Shown: positions 10,736 through 23,258, counted from the stretch's first letter. The stretch: 64,000 nt of DNA from Isoetes taiwanensis (GCA_021234155.1 JAJEKV010000034.1:14184671-14248670), one strand, 5' to 3'. Numbers and translations: made by a program. The notes: generated by a model not told the origin, from the letters alone.

Positions 10736-12134
10736 GCTAATAAACATGGAAGAAAATGGAATACGAGTCTAAAGAAATTTAAGAGTTAGTACGACTTCGA
10801 AAATAACTTCATCAACAACAAAGTCAAAATTACCAAGTGAAAATACAACAATACGCCACTAAGGCATAGCCATGGGCCCTTTGGATTAAAGGCGCCAATA
10901 GATATGGGGAAGATTGTAGGTAGATTAGTATGAAAACAACAAAATGCTCAAGAAAAACTACAAGAAGAAACGTTAATATCCCACTCGATTCCATGGTAAA
11001 AAGATGTGTCATATGAGCTATAGAAATCTATAAAGGAGAATCTATTAGGATCAAGAACGATCGAGAATGGATGCAAAGAACTAGAATGAAAAAATTTATA
11101 AGAAGGTGTCGTATAAACAAGAAATATGACTTCCATGCAACTTCCAAGGTATTATCATCTTCAGCAAAATAAAGTCAAACACAAAGGGAAAGAGAAAATC
11201 TTATACCAACTCTATGAATAGGGCATGATTCACGGAAAACGTATGAAATGTCTAGAGTAAAAATGCTAAGAACGTGAAAACACCCAGAATAAAACAATAG
11301 ATTTGGGGCGAAAATATCTAGAATAAAACTATGGTCTTGGAGTGAAAAGGTTATGAAAAGTCTATGAAAAGGCGCATGCTTCAATGAAAAAATTATGAAG
11401 GCAAAGGCGTCCAAAATAAAAACCTTATGAGCTCAACTCTAGAAACAAATGTTTAGAAGAAAAATATGAAATACAGTCTTGGGTAACTTCAAACTTTGGT
11501 CAATTAGAACAAAATATGATACATGGTCTTGGGCAAGTTCCAACTTGGGTCAATGAGATAACAACCACTTGCCATTGTCTTCAGCCATTGCCTTCAGCCA
11601 CTTGCCAAGATTATTAACTTCTACAGGAGGCACAGAGTACTATATCTATAAGCAAACGAAAGAATACAATTAATAGAAATCAAAGCATGTAAAAATGCAA
11701 TTAGAAACTTACTATAACATGGCTTCGGAATCAGTTGAAGAAATAGGGGATGAGGTTCGCTACATATTGTTTGTATGTCAACACGAAATCTTTTTTGTAA
11801 GTCCAAATAAGTTGAAGAAAGTGATGATTGTCATAGGTCACTTGTTAGTTCTTGCTCTACTCGGCACTTTCCTGTTTGAGTTTCCCGAGGAACACTATTT
11901 GGGTTTCGAGATGGATCCAATTCGATTGCAGTCGCAGAGGAGTGTGTGATTCGCTTGTGCTTAACTGTTGGGACTTCTATCGGAGATGTAACGGGCTCTT
12001 TCTCTGAAGACGACTTGCAACTTATACTATGAAGTTATAGGTTTTGGCTTAGTTTTGAAGAAGAAATCTTGTTTACCAATATGGGACCTGCAATTTCATG
12101 ATGCTGGAACGACCAAGTCTGCTTCACTTCTCGA
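10736..12134. other. AT-rich stretch with short local repeats
   Basis: No gene recognised. At about 11460-11560 a phrase of roughly 60 bases is repeated with changes (ATGAAATACAGTCTTGGGTAA and ATGATACATGGTCTTGGGCAA, each followed by a variant of CTTCAAACTTTGGTCAAT). Open frames here are 60-84 codons, of skewed composition, and look like chance. Confidence 0.4.
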
Positions 12135-13154
12135 ATGGGTTGGCGACCTGGAATGACTTGGAGCAGGTGCAGAAGGCATTTTTGGCACGGGCACTTGGGG
12201 TGAAACCTTTAGTCCCCTATCAGATTCTGCTGCAGGAAACTGGATTCTTGCCGCTTTAGCGGGCAGCCCTTGATAGACACATCGTCTATTTTCAGAAAGT
12301 GGTTAATATGGGTGAGGCTCGGCTCCCGCACCTGGCTTACGCTGTGGCAATGGGCCCGCAGCGGCTCAGGGCCTGTTGGAGGGGTAAGAGAGATCAGTGG
12401 TTCGCCAGATGGAACGTGCAGGAGCATAGGTGCGTGCAGGTGGACACAGAGGCCGATCGTGACAACCTACGGGAGTACCTGGACGCTTGCTTCCTTGGCA
12501 AGCTCTGGGACCCCGGCGCTCTAGAGCAGGTCAAAACGGCCCATTACAAGGAGCACATCAACCCCGTGTTAGCCCAGGGCCCGCAGCTCTACCTGCGTTC
12601 CCAGCTGCCCCTGAAAAAGCACAGACTCATTGCCTCCATTCGCACAGGTGCCCACCATCTTCGCATCGAGACGGGCAGGTGGATTGGGGAGCCCCGCCAG
12701 GACAGGCTCTGTCAGTGCTGTCAAACGGGTGCCATTGAGGATGAGTCTCACACTTTCCAGAGTTGCCCAGCATTCAGTCAGATCCGGGCCAGATACGCTC
12801 CCTTAGTACGGCCGGACTTGCCCCCACATTTGCTGATGAACACACCATCAGTACGTGCTCTGGGGTCGTACATTCAGGAGGTACTGGATCTACGAGCTCA
12901 CCTTTGCCCCCGCCTGGCTGCCCGCTGATCAGGCACTACGGGTGCGGTGCATGAGTGTATATATTTGTGTGTTTTTGCATTCCGTATATTGGAACAGTTT
13001 GTCAGCAGGCTGATTGCTGCCACGGTTTTTCCCTTGAAAACCCTTCGGGGCGGGGGTTTTTTAATCCGGGTAGTAATCCGTTTGCTGCGCTTTTGTATTG
13101 GGTCCCATAGACCGATTGGTCTCCGTGGACGATAAAAATACCTTCCTTCCTTTT
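12135..13154 (+). mobile_element. 5'-truncated LINE copy
   Basis: Aligns with the 3' kilobase of the longer LINE at 18.6-22.5 kb, beginning at the word TGGAATGACTTGGA. It ends with the shared 3' untranslated region: AACAGTTTGTCAGCAGGCTG, then a GC-rich hairpin around AAAACCCTTCGGGGCGGGGG, then GGGTCCCATAGACCGATTGG, then GATAAAAATA and a (CCTT)n tail at 13139-13154. A missing base near 12260 relative to the sister copy shifts the reading frame. 5' truncation with an intact 3' end and a simple-repeat tail is the usual result of target-primed reverse transcription. Confidence 0.88.
12299..12928 (+). pseudogene. LINE ORF2 C-terminal domain, open but headless
   Basis: About 209 codons remain open and encode the region after the reverse transcriptase domain of a non-LTR retrotransposon polyprotein. 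Recognisable segments are KKHRLIASIRTGAHHLRIET followed by GRWIGEP, and a zinc-binding motif RLCQCCQTGAIEDESHTFQS followed by Cys, matching the CxxC...H...C pattern at the C terminus of many plant LINE ORF2 proteins. It ends LCPRLAAR and stop. The same region is readable in the copies at 21.6-22.2, 25.4, 27.4 and 54.2 kb. Without the endonuclease and reverse transcriptase it cannot mobilise itself. Confidence 0.8.
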
Positions 13155-13979
13155 AGAGTTTTTGGATTGTACTTCTATTTTATTATGCATTTTTATGCCC
13201 TTTTTCGAATTTTGAGTTATAGGATGTTTGTTTGATTGCATTGTAGATTGGTTTTGGATTTCATATTTGATTCTTCCTTGTGACAGACTCTTGATGGTTT
13301 GCAGGGTGCTTTTGACATGAGTAGTTGTACTCTCTGCCCGATGGATTTGGAGTGTTTTTATTGGGTTTTTTCTTTAGTACATCAACACCTTCTTTTTCTG
13401 CCTCTGTTTTCTGCATGGTTGTTGGATTGTTTGAGTTGTGGTTAGAGTGCACTCAACTAGCTTCTGGAAGTATGATTTATCTGCTTCTTGAGGCTAGTTG
13501 AGAGGTTCCCCTTAGAGTCAGATTTTTTTTAGAGCATCTATAGCCTTCTGCATCCCTCGCATCTTCATCAGTTGTCTTTGAGCCTCTCCCTTTGTAGTCG
13601 CTTGTCTCACCCTCCCACCCTTTCTAGTTCTTTGACTGCATGCCTTTGAAGTTTTATGTTAGTTAACTCACATTAACCATTTTGTTTTCTACTTCCTTGA
13701 TCTTGTCATGGAAGCATTCACCATGAGATGCAGGCTCTTCGGCCAATTATCGTCGTTGTGATGACCTTATTTATTACGTGTGGGTGATATTGGAATTTAT
13801 ACCCTATTTTTGCATCATGGTGGCTTTACGTAACTTGGATTGTATTAGGATGATCCTTATACCATGAATGGTCTTGTATCATGGTCCTATTGTCTATTGA
13901 TCTTGTCGCATTGGCCGTCACTACATTGTATCAAGTCTGGATTGTAGTGGTCTTGTATAGTTGTTTGTGTAGTTGCCCT
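13155..13979. other. No gene seen; one half of a dispersed 60 bp repeat pair
   Basis: Mixed-composition DNA without a convincing frame. The phrase at 13412-13472 (TTGGATTGTTTGAGTTGTGG, then CAACTAG) recurs at 14510-14570, about 1.1 kb away, with changes. I could not find ends that would make these the borders of an element. Confidence 0.35.
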
Positions 13980-14145
13980 TGTGCCTCTCTTGCCTTGGTG
14001 GTGGCCCTCATGCCAGTGATAGGCACATGCGCCTTTGTGGTGGTCCTCATGCCAAGTGGTAGGTCCTTGTGCTTTTGTGGTGGCCCTTGGGCTAGATGGC
14101 AAGCCCCGTGCCCGTATGGTGGTCTTGTGCCAAGAGGTGGTTTCT
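13980..14145. repeat. Imperfect minisatellite, about 45-50 bp period
   Basis: Three to four degenerate copies of a unit built around TTTGTGGTGGTCCTCATGCC and variants, alternating with GTGGTAGG or GATGGCAAG words. A 133-codon open frame across it is rich in Val, Leu and Cys and reflects the repeat, not a protein gene. Confidence 0.6.
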
Positions 14146-15299
14146 TTTTTGCAGGTTTACTCAGGGATGAGATTGGATATGTGGGTTGTTGTGCTTCATG
14201 TAGGTATTTTTGGTTCGAGTACTACGAGGTCTTGTTCCTAGCTTTGATGAGCTTTGAGTCTGTTGGGGTCGTGTGCCATTGATGTTAACGGAGTAAGCTT
14301 AAGATTCTTCGGTCTAGATTGTCAGTTTAAAATCTCATTTTCGTAGTATTTATACTTTTTTGTGCGCACAAAAAGATCGGTGTGCATGAGAGACTGTTGT
14401 TTGCGATGAAATTTTTGAGGTGTCTTTAGAGATTGTTGAAAGTGTTTAGACATTGATTGGAAGTAAAAGGGAGGGCCCATATAGCTCATTCGTTCATTCA
14501 TTTATCAGCATGGTTATTGGATTGTTTGAGTTGTGGTTAGATGCAATCAACTAGGTTCTAGAATTAACAATTATCATGGCTCAACCTACACTACCATGCT
14601 TGCCCCTTTGAGCAACATAATCTCATAAGGTTTGTTCATTCTTAGGTGCTTTGAACATATCATTAAGGCACATTGATCAATAAGCCACAATTGAAAATGT
14701 GCGGTTTGAGATAGAGACATCGAATATATGAACAAGAGTTGGTTGAAAACCTAAGTACATTTGAAAAAAAAATTGATTGAAGATTTAAGGATCTTGTGCT
14801 CTTCTCCCCGGAAAGTGGTGTCAATCTATAAAAAGCCCCGCATATCAATCCTGGTCGTAGTGGACATGGCTAGAACCTCCAATTTACTTAAATCGATTAA
14901 TCTTTTTTTGAAAAATAACACTTCTCAAAATATTGCAAGTTGTAATTCCCAATTTCCAAAAAAAAACCAGTCAAATTTGTATGCATATAATATTTTTTTA
15001 TGCCTGGATTTTTGCAAAAAGGTCAATTGATTCTTGAACTAGACAACCAAAAGTGCTAGTGTCCAAAAAGCCACGAGTAAAATGGTGTGGAAGGCTAGAA
15101 GTAATTATAGAATGAAATAAAAACAAGAAAAAGTCAATGCAAGTCAAAATGCAACGGTCTATTTTACATTTCTTCTTTCTTTGACCTTCTTTTACCCCAA
15201 TACTATATTTGATTCCTCAAGATCGACGTGGGGAGGTTTTGCATCTATTGTTGCCACTTCAGCTTTGCTATTCATTCAGGAGGGGTAAGGTCCCCCTGA
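14146..15299. other. AT-rich stretch, no gene seen
   Basis: Contains the second copy of the 60-base phrase at 14510-14570 and several A-runs (14763, 14945-14968). Nothing here resembles a known gene or element. Confidence 0.35.
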
Positions 15300-16315
15300 G
15301 TTGCTATTCTGGAATGTCACAATTACCCTAGAGAGAGACAAGCTACATGGTTAGTTTGAACGAAGAAAGAAACATGAACGTCCCACGGGGCAGTATTCTG
15401 CGGGCACCACCTAGGCCGATTGACTACAAGTGTGTTGGGACATCAGCTATTTTGGCAGTTCTTGGAGAAGAAATGGTCTTCTGCCCACGAAAGTTGCTCC
15501 CCACTATAATGTCAACGTTCTAAGTTCATTTACAGAGCCAATTCATAATTCTGGAGTGGGAAGTTTGCCCTTCCGTCACCAGGGACGTCAGGGGAAGACT
15601 TTTGAGGCGATCTTCGTTCAAGGGGATTTGAGGATTCGTCTTCTGACATTAATAGCCTCCCTCTACATGATGACACAGTACCAAGATCCTAGTTGAGTCT
15701 AACGTAGGCGAGGGTGCCAGAACACCTATCCCCATATGAGCAGCCTGTTGTTGGAAAACGGAGCTGGCACTCTTCCCCAGTCGAACAAGGCCAGGACTTT
15801 GCGTCACTACCTCACTAGAGAAGATAGGCCAGACCCAAGGAGACAGACCCCAAAAAAGTTCCCAAGACGTTCTGCACGGATCATGTAGAAACCCCGGGTG
15901 TTTCCTCGTTCGGGCAGTACAGCAGTTCTGGAATGGCGATTTTACTTTGCTATATCATCTGAAATGACGAACCTGCAGCCACCTTCTAGCCCAATTGACT
16001 ACAAATATGTTGGATATAAGCTACTTTAGTGCTTCTTGAAGAAGGGGTGGGCTTTTGCCCACAAAACTTGGTCCTCAGGGTAATATCAACTTTCTAAGTC
16101 CATTGGAAGGGCCAATTCAAAGTTTCGGAGTGCAGAAGTTGCCCGTCCGTTGCCAGGGCCATAGGGAGAGGATATTTGGACTGCTTCTGGAAGGTTTTAA
16201 GGGCCTATCTTTTGGCATCAACACCTTCCCTCTACGTGATGGCATTGTGCAAGATTCTAGTCTGACTAGGATATGGCCTTCAAAACATAAACCCTATGTG
16301 TTGCTAGGTTATTGA
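15300..16315. repeat. Diverged direct duplication of about 580 bp
   Basis: The segment at about 15415-15710 is echoed at 15990-16270. Shared landmarks in order are GATTGACTACAA(G/A)T(G/A)TGTTGG, GAAGAA..GG.CTT.TGCCCAC, TCAAC.TTCTAAGT, GCCAATTCA, GGAGTG.(G/C)AAG and a GG.CGTCAGGG/GGGCCATAGGG pair. A preceding phrase with TTCTGGAATG is also repeated. The copies are clearly diverged, so the duplication is old. I see no domain; it may be part of a decayed transposon. Confidence 0.65.
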
Positions 16316-17984
16316 AGGGTTTACGTTATGGAGGTCGAGTCTTGGTGTTTGCACGAGAGGTCTTGTTATGGAGGTCGAGAAGTTGCAGTTGAAGACACGA
16401 AGAATAGAAACTAACGGACAAGGATTTGGATCTATCCTCCTCCCTCTGTAGCAATTAGAAGTCAAGAGATAAATGCATATAGATTATCTTTAATAAAACT
16501 GCCTGAAAGAGTTGGAGACCATGTCATAAAGTCTAATGCATCCTGCAAAATCCGATCATATGGCTTGTCTTCCTCTCCCATGCCCACTCAATCATTTTGG
16601 GATATGCGTAGTACCTGCTCACATGTTTGCCCAAGAAGAAGCACATAATGATTGCATCCATTTGCAGATGAGCACGTCATAGGCAGATGTGCCCGGGAAG
16701 GTGCGCGGATAGGCTCATAATTGTTGCCAATTTGGAGTTATTGAACTGAGTGCCACTCTCTTCAGAGGTGCCAAACATTTGGGCCTATCATTGTGGATCT
16801 ATATCCAGAGATTCCAAAGATCAGGTTAACAAGACAGTATTTGCTACACAGGGTATACGTCCTATTGAGTGGCAAGAAAATGCACGTTACTAGCAGTGGA
16901 AGAAAAATACAGAACTGCATGCACTATATATTCATTGTCAAACATTTGTATTTCTTGATGCTAAATTCATTTATTTGGCTTGGATCATTCTGTTGCATTA
17001 TTAGAACGAATCGGAAGAAGATTTTATGCTGCACTACTATGCTCCACCACTGTTAACAATGCAGTGCCATAACAATTGATGAAAGATGTATCATGTTATG
17101 CTTTCGAACAATATTAATTTATTTTTGTCGAACTTGCAAACAAGCTTGACAGGAGAGCCAGCTTCATGTCTGCATCTTTGGACAATATGTAATAACAAAT
17201 ATTAAAGATATCCAATTATACGTTCAATGATATGTCTTCCTGCATGCAAGTTCAAAGGGTTTATAAAATAATTTTTCTGTTGCGAAACAAAAAGCCTTAG
17301 GAATCCAAATATTATTGCCAACTCTAACTCATTATATGATCAAATCCAATAAGCTCATGACAGTCCTTATGCAATCAAATTTGAGACTACCTCACATTGT
17401 TGATTGTCATTTCAAATACGACACTACATCAGTTTGCTAATGTCATCTCGACACAATCAAATACACACTACCTCAATTTGTTGAACATCATGTAGTCTAT
17501 CATTTAAAAGTTAGTAATTCCACATCGTAGTTCATCTTTGAAGTCCTCAAGCACTATTCTGACATTTTTTTAGATTTTCAAGGAAGAGAATGAACACACA
17601 TAGTGAGGCTTGCCCCTATATACTTCCTCGACTAATGAGTTTTGTAACACAATTTACCATTGCCCCTCACCTACCTTTACAGCTAATATTCAAATCACAT
17701 ATGAATATGTGCCAGCAAACTTATAGAGCCCCTTTTGCTCCCTCCCCATTCCTTTGTGAGCTCGAGGATCTTACAGAGATGATTAATGCAGTTCCTTCAT
17801 CTCTCTCTCGCTCCCTCTTTCCCTGTGTATATACCGCCCCTATATATCGCCCCTTCTATATATGTATTAATGAATGTGCACACACCAAAAATGCACTTGC
17901 ACATCTTGATTTAGCATTCCATCTTCGAGCACGACTGCATCTATCGACATTTTATTTCACCTACAAACATCAAGAATTAAGGCT

Positions 17985-18016
<32 letters not shown>

Positions 18017-18419
18017 CTGCGATTTGTTATTAGTTTTTAATATTCCGCGAATGCCCCCATCTAATTCCTATCCATTCCACCTGTCCATTGCTAATATCCG
18101 ATCTCCCTAAAGCCTTGCATTTAACACTCAAAATTACATCTATGTACAAGATTACGTTTATAACTTTTTATTCCCCATTACGTTACCCATTCCACATGTC
18201 CATGACTAATGCCTGGCATCGCCAGGCACACGTTTCTAGTCAATAAATATTGTTCCATGCAAGGCCACTCCCCCGAGCACCATATCATCAGCACACACAA
18301 ACAAACTATTTTTTGATAAACCTCTTTTCCCCCAACAAAAACCTTATAAAAACGATTTGCCAACATGATGGATTGAAATTTACGAAGTCAAAAATCAATT
18401 TTCGATAACATAAGATCAA
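16316..18419. other. Gene-free stretch with a long T-run
   Basis: Intergenic AT-rich DNA. A run of about 30 T residues sits at 17987-18016. The open frame at 17590-18033 ends in that T-run and shows no domain. No RNA gene recognised. Confidence 0.45.
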
Positions 18420-18424
18420 AATTT

Positions 18425-18487
18425 CCAATGGTCCTCGATTGGGTTCCGTGGACATTAAAAGTTTCTTCCTTCCTTCCTTCCTTCCTT
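18425..18487 (+). mobile_element. Severely truncated LINE 3' end with (CCTT)n tail
   Basis: The words GATTGGGTTCCGTGGACATT and a (TTCC)n run at 18463-18487 match the last bases of the LINEs ending at 13154 and 22470 (GGTCTCCGTGGACGATAAAA plus tail). It is a stub left by early termination of reverse transcription, lying about 100 bases upstream of the long LINE copy. Confidence 0.6.
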
Positions 18488-18589
18488 GTACTCATTTTTT
18501 TTTCCCAATGGTCAATGCGCCCATTTTATAAATATTCAACTACAATAATCTAGAGACAACCATGCCATATTTTTTCATTTAGATTAGGG

Positions 18590-21500
18590 TCGGTTGCGGA
18601 TGTGCAGGTGCGTGATGCCATATTGCGCCCGGGGCAAGATCTTTGAAGGGGCGACCAGACGTGGGACCGGGACCTCACACCCGCGACTGCGGGAGGCACG
18701 CAGACGGGGAGCTTGTCGTGGTCGAGGCATCCGCCACCAAGGGGTGCCGCAGATTGGTTCGAGGCGGGATGCACATTTTCCGCCACCGCTATCTGCCTGC
18801 AGACCCAGCGGCCTCAATCGCGGTGAGCGTGGCCCCCGCCCGATTCTCCTACCACGGTCCCCCCTTCTCCCGCTCCTACTCCCCGCTCCCTCACGACCCC
18901 GCCCTCTCGACCCACATCTTTTGCCTCCGGCTCCATCGACTTCTCCTTTCGGCCCACGCTTCCCATCCTCCCCGCTGACTCAGTTGCGATACCTGCTTAG
19001 CTGGCGACAAATAGGAATTGTGCCTCCGGGTGGTCTCATGGAATTGCCGAGGCTTCCCTTAGCGAAAGGGGGCAGTCTCAACTTCCGTGGCGGCCGATAT
19101 GGATCTCATCTTTCTCATGGAGACATGGGAGCATGCCGCTCGCCTGATCTGTAGGGTTACCAACATTTCTCGGTCTTCAATACACATGCGGAGACAGAGG
19201 GTCATGGTGGGGTTGCTTGCTACTATCGGACAACCTTGGCACATTTGGTTACCCTCGAAGACCGGGCGGACATAACCGGTACTTGTGGGTTGATGCGCAT
19301 AATACCGGTGGGAACCCTCTTTTACGGCGCTGTTATTTCCCACGCAGAGAGCACCTTCTATCGCAGCCACTCCGATGCGGATAGGATGGACCCTTATGTC
19401 GATCTATATGATGACATCTGCCACGGCAGCACAAGCAGTTGGGTAGGGTCGTCCTTCTTGGGGATTTCAATGCACGGACAGGAGTAGAGCAGCCCATGAG
19501 ACTTGACCCCCTCGCTGACGATGTCCCCGTAGAGGCAACCTGGCCACGAGGATCGGATGACCAGTCACTTTCGCTTTGGCAGACAGTTGCTCCTGCTATG
19601 CGGTATTTTTGACTTGATAATTTGCAATGGCCTGTCATAGTGGTCCGCTTCTCACAAGTGCACCTGCAGACAGGACAATCAGGGGGGAGGGTCTAGTGTG
19701 GTGGACTATGTGCTCGTAGTTGCGCAAGATATGCATCTCATCGATCGTTCAAAGTGGGCACCGAGCGGTCCGGGATGAGGAGGTCGACTCGGATCACCTC
19801 CCACTTTATTTGGACATGGCTTGGCAAGCCGCCGGACCCCCACTATGCCAGCCCCTCGCCATCCCTCGATTCATGATGGATTATAAGCGAGGCAGAGGAC
19901 TACGCCAAGAGATGCTCATGGACGCCCGCCCGGCAATTCTGCGGACCCCCACACTAGAAGCGGTGAGATAGGCCGGTTGGCGCAGACATGTGTTTTGGGA
20001 GATCCCCCCCTCCCTCTCCCCTCCCGCTCGGGGACAGCAACCTTTCCGCGTAACCCGGTGGTTTGATGCGGAGTGTAAAGAAGCATAGCGCCCGGCTCCG
20101 TCACGATACGGATCCGGTACCCGCTTGCGAGGCCACCACGATGCAGCGCCCATCGAAGGAGACAAAGCGCGATACCTTACCGAGCACCGGGGGAGATGTT
20201 CGGCCTTTGGACACTCATCCTCGAACCTTTTGGCCTTGAGAGTGCTTGAAGGCCAGCCCGACCCTCTGAGGGGACATCACCGAGGCGTGGGGCGGTGCTG
20301 CGGCGGCTCTATGACCCATCGAGGGCAGCGTATGCCCATACCCCCAGGGATAGCCCCCATTGGTTTCGCGGAGGAGGATGTTGTGGAGGGCACAACGGCC
20401 CGGCTAATGGGAAGGCGGTGACCTTGGCGGTATGCGAGGCGAGTTACTCAAATGGGCGGGGCAGCGGTGCCGATCCTCACTACCCTGTTCAGCAGAGCAT
20501 TGCGAGGAAGGTTTCCCGACAATGGACCACAAGCGAGGGTTGTCCCCATTCACAAAGGCGAGGCGACCCACCTTGTCCGCCAATTACCGGACGATCATGG
20601 TCAGATTCGGTATTTGCCAACCTGTTGGCGGCATTCTCGGCGGCAGTTGACCCGCTAGGGCAGAGGGCGGCAGATGTCGCGAGCCCTCACACAAGCGGGC
20701 TTTAGACCCCCCCACTCAACGATTGACCAAATCTTTACATCGCTGCGGGCCGATTGAAGGTGGCCCGAAACCATCGGCGGGACTTGTATTCTTTGCTTTG
20801 TGGACTTAGCGAAGGCTTTCATCGGTCCCAAAAGGAAAAAGCGTGGGCTAGACTGCGTCAAGCTGGGGCCGCACCGTACTGTTGAGAATGCCATATATAT
20901 ACAAAGGTGGTATGAGAGTTGTTTTGGCGGGGATGCGGTAGGGGCCAAGCATTCACCCGAGTAGTATTGGGGTCCGGCAGGCTGCCCCTCTCACCAACAC
21001 TTTTGACCTCTACATTGACCGGTTAGAGCCCCGGCTTCTCGAGCATGGGGGATGGCATACAACTTTTGCACGGGTCATCCACCGGCTCATTTATGCGGAC
21101 AATTTTGACCTTCGCCCACACCCGGAAGCTATGGATCTCATCACGGATGCCCTAAACACATTACGCCGGAGCTCTGAGACATGCATGTGAATCGGCCAAG
21201 ACGTGGTGGTTCTCATATCCTCTTCACGCCACCCCCGCCTCTGCACTCACATATTGAGGGCGGCTGTGGAGGTCACGCCCACCTACAAGTACACAGGGGT
21301 GGAGTTCCCCCCTCGCTCTGTTGGGAGGCGTCCATAAACATATGGTGGCAGGCCGGAAAGCTTTATGCCATGTAGAACAACGGTCACGCGGTGAGCTCTA
21401 TGATTGGGGCCATCGATCACATCTGTTTTGGTACCGGGTCGAGCTTGTCCTTCATGCGGGGTCGAGGTTTGGGGCCGGTCATCTCTTTGGCGACTGGAAT

Positions 21501-22470
21501 GACTTGGATGCGAAGGCATTTTTGGCACGGGCGCAGGGTGAAACCTTGATCCCCTATCAGATTCTCTTGCTAGAAGCCCCGGATTCTTGCCGCTTTAGCG
21601 AGGCGGCCCTTGATAGACACATCGTCTACTTCGAGAAAGTGGTTAATATGGGTGATGCTCGGCTCCCGCACCCGACTTCTGGCTGTGGCAATGGGCCCTT
21701 GGCCATTTCTCGGGGCTTTGTTGGAGGGTAAGAGATCGGTGGTTCGCCCGGATGGAGCGTCGCGAGGAGCGGATGCGTCGCGGTGGACCACGAGGCCGAT
21801 CGTGGCGACTTGCGGGAATACACGGATGCTTGCTTCACGGGCAAGCTATGGGACCGGCTCTAGAGCAGGTCAAAGCGGCCCACATCAACCCAGCGTTGGT
21901 CGGGGCCCGCGGCTCTACACGCATTCCTAGCTGCCCCCGAAAAAGCTTGGACTCATTGCCTCCATCGCACGAGGTGCCCACCATCTCGCTTGATCGAGGC
22001 AGGCGGTGGATTGGGGAGCCCCCGCCCGTCTCGAGCGGGTGCCATCGAGGATGAGTCTCACACTTTCGAGTTGCCGGGGATTGGTCGGATCGGGCGGATG
22101 TGTTCCTTAGTAAATGCGGCGGACTTGCCCCTACATTTGCTGATGAACACACCGCCAGTACGTGCCCTAGGGTCGTACATTCAGGAGGTACTGGATCTGC
22201 GAGCCTACCTTTGCCCCCACCTGGCTGCTCACTGATCAGGCACTATGGGTACGGTACATGAGTGTATATATTTGTGTGTTTTTTGTATTTCGTATATTGG
22301 AACAGTTTGTCAGCAGGCTGATTGCTGCCACGGTTTTTCCCTCGAAAACCCTTCGGGGCGGGGGTTTTTTAATCCGGGTAGTAATCCGCTTGCTGCGCTT
22401 TTGTATTGGGTCCCATAGACCGACTGGTCTCCGTGGACGATAAAAATACCTTCCTTCCTTCCTTCCTTTT
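18590..22470 (+). mobile_element. Near full-length LINE (endonuclease + reverse transcriptase), decayed
   Basis: A GC-rich block in an AT-rich window. From 5' to 3' across several frames one can read: a Pro/Ser-rich ORF1-like part (18.6-19.0 kb); an endonuclease domain with LLGDFNAR near 19460, CNGL near 19624 and SDHLPL near 19790; reverse transcriptase words PIHKGE near 20545, SANYRTI near 20575, FVDLAKAF near 20810, a G.RQ-GCPL-like stretch near 20975 and LIYAD near 21090; then the C-terminal domain at 21.6-22.2 kb with the zinc-binding Cys/His motif largely lost. Numerous frameshifts break every domain, so it is dead. The 3' end carries the shared hairpin region and a (CCTT)n tail at 22449-22470. 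Confidence 0.88.
19440..19810 (+). pseudogene. LINE endonuclease domain remnant
   Basis: Exonuclease-endonuclease-phosphatase fold used by LINEs to nick target DNA. The GDFNAR motif (catalytic Asp and Asn) and the SDHLPL motif (catalytic Asp-His) are both present but lie in different frames, so at least one frameshift separates them. A related endonuclease remnant on the other strand is at 58262-58570. Confidence 0.8.
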
Positions 22471-22958
22471 GGTACTTTTATATGCTAGATATTTTAAAAT
22501 TAGGGTTTCTAAGATAGTGGCCAAGATTGTGTATTTTTTGGCAATTGTTGTATTATCCTCCCGACCGACGATCGAGATTTGGCCATTATGAATATTCTCT
22601 AACTCTTCATTTTTGTGGGTAGTTTGCAGATGTACGGCTACTAGATATATCACCATTATAGAAATTTTCCTGAAATGAATGAGAAGCCTATTTATGGAAT
22701 TTTGTTTCCTTATATTTTTATGAGTCCATCACTAGAAACGACAGATCTCTCTACTTTAAATAGCATTTTATGAGCACTCTAGTTAAATACGACTTTAGCC
22801 TAGTCATTTACTCATTATGTTGCAGTTGCCCAAAAATTGTTATTTGCAGTGAAAAAGGCTTAGTAGATTCATTAGCCCCATCAAATGATCTTACCTTCTC
22901 ATGTCTACATATCTCATGTGCTTTTTATTGTAGTCACGCCATAGTCGTTGCACAAATA
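22471..22958. other. AT-rich stretch, no gene seen
   Basis: Short random-looking frames only. It begins immediately after the LINE tail. Confidence 0.4.
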
Positions 22959-23258
22959 GCTTAGGATTTTGACATAAAAGATCTACCTAACAAAACTTGA
23001 TGGGATGTCATGTCTTGAATGACGCTCACATGTGTAATCAAGAAGCATTTTGATCACCTCGAAAATAGATGGCAAATCGTCTTTAGATTTAGCACGTGCT
23101 ACTCGCCACAGTCACGTGGCCTTCTTTGCTAGAATGATGCTAAATATCTTAGGATTTTGAAACAAAATGTCTACCTAATGAGACTCAATGGACGTCGCTT
23201 CTTTAATGATGTCGTCGCCTCAACAAGACAACTCACATTTGCAATTGAGAAGTATTGA
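22959..23258. repeat. Two diverged copies of a ~110 bp phrase in tandem
   Basis: The phrase CTTAGGATTTTGACATAAAA with TCTACCTAA and CTCACAT.TG(T/C)AAT at 22961-23058 recurs at 23149-23258 (CTTAGGATTTTGAAACAAAA, TCTACCTAATGAGACTCAAT). Spacing is about 190 bases. No coding content was recognised. Confidence 0.6.

Noticed and set aside
10830-11414. Several minus-strand open frames rich in Phe, Ser and Leu
   Set aside because: Short, overlapping in different frames, without domains or splice context; typical of AT-rich noncoding DNA.
13881-14282. 133-codon Val/Leu/Cys-rich open frame
   Set aside because: It lies on an imperfect minisatellite and its amino-acid pattern follows the repeat.
17590-18033. 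147-codon open frame
   Set aside because: It ends in a poly-T run, has no recognisable domain, and its composition resembles random AT-rich DNA.
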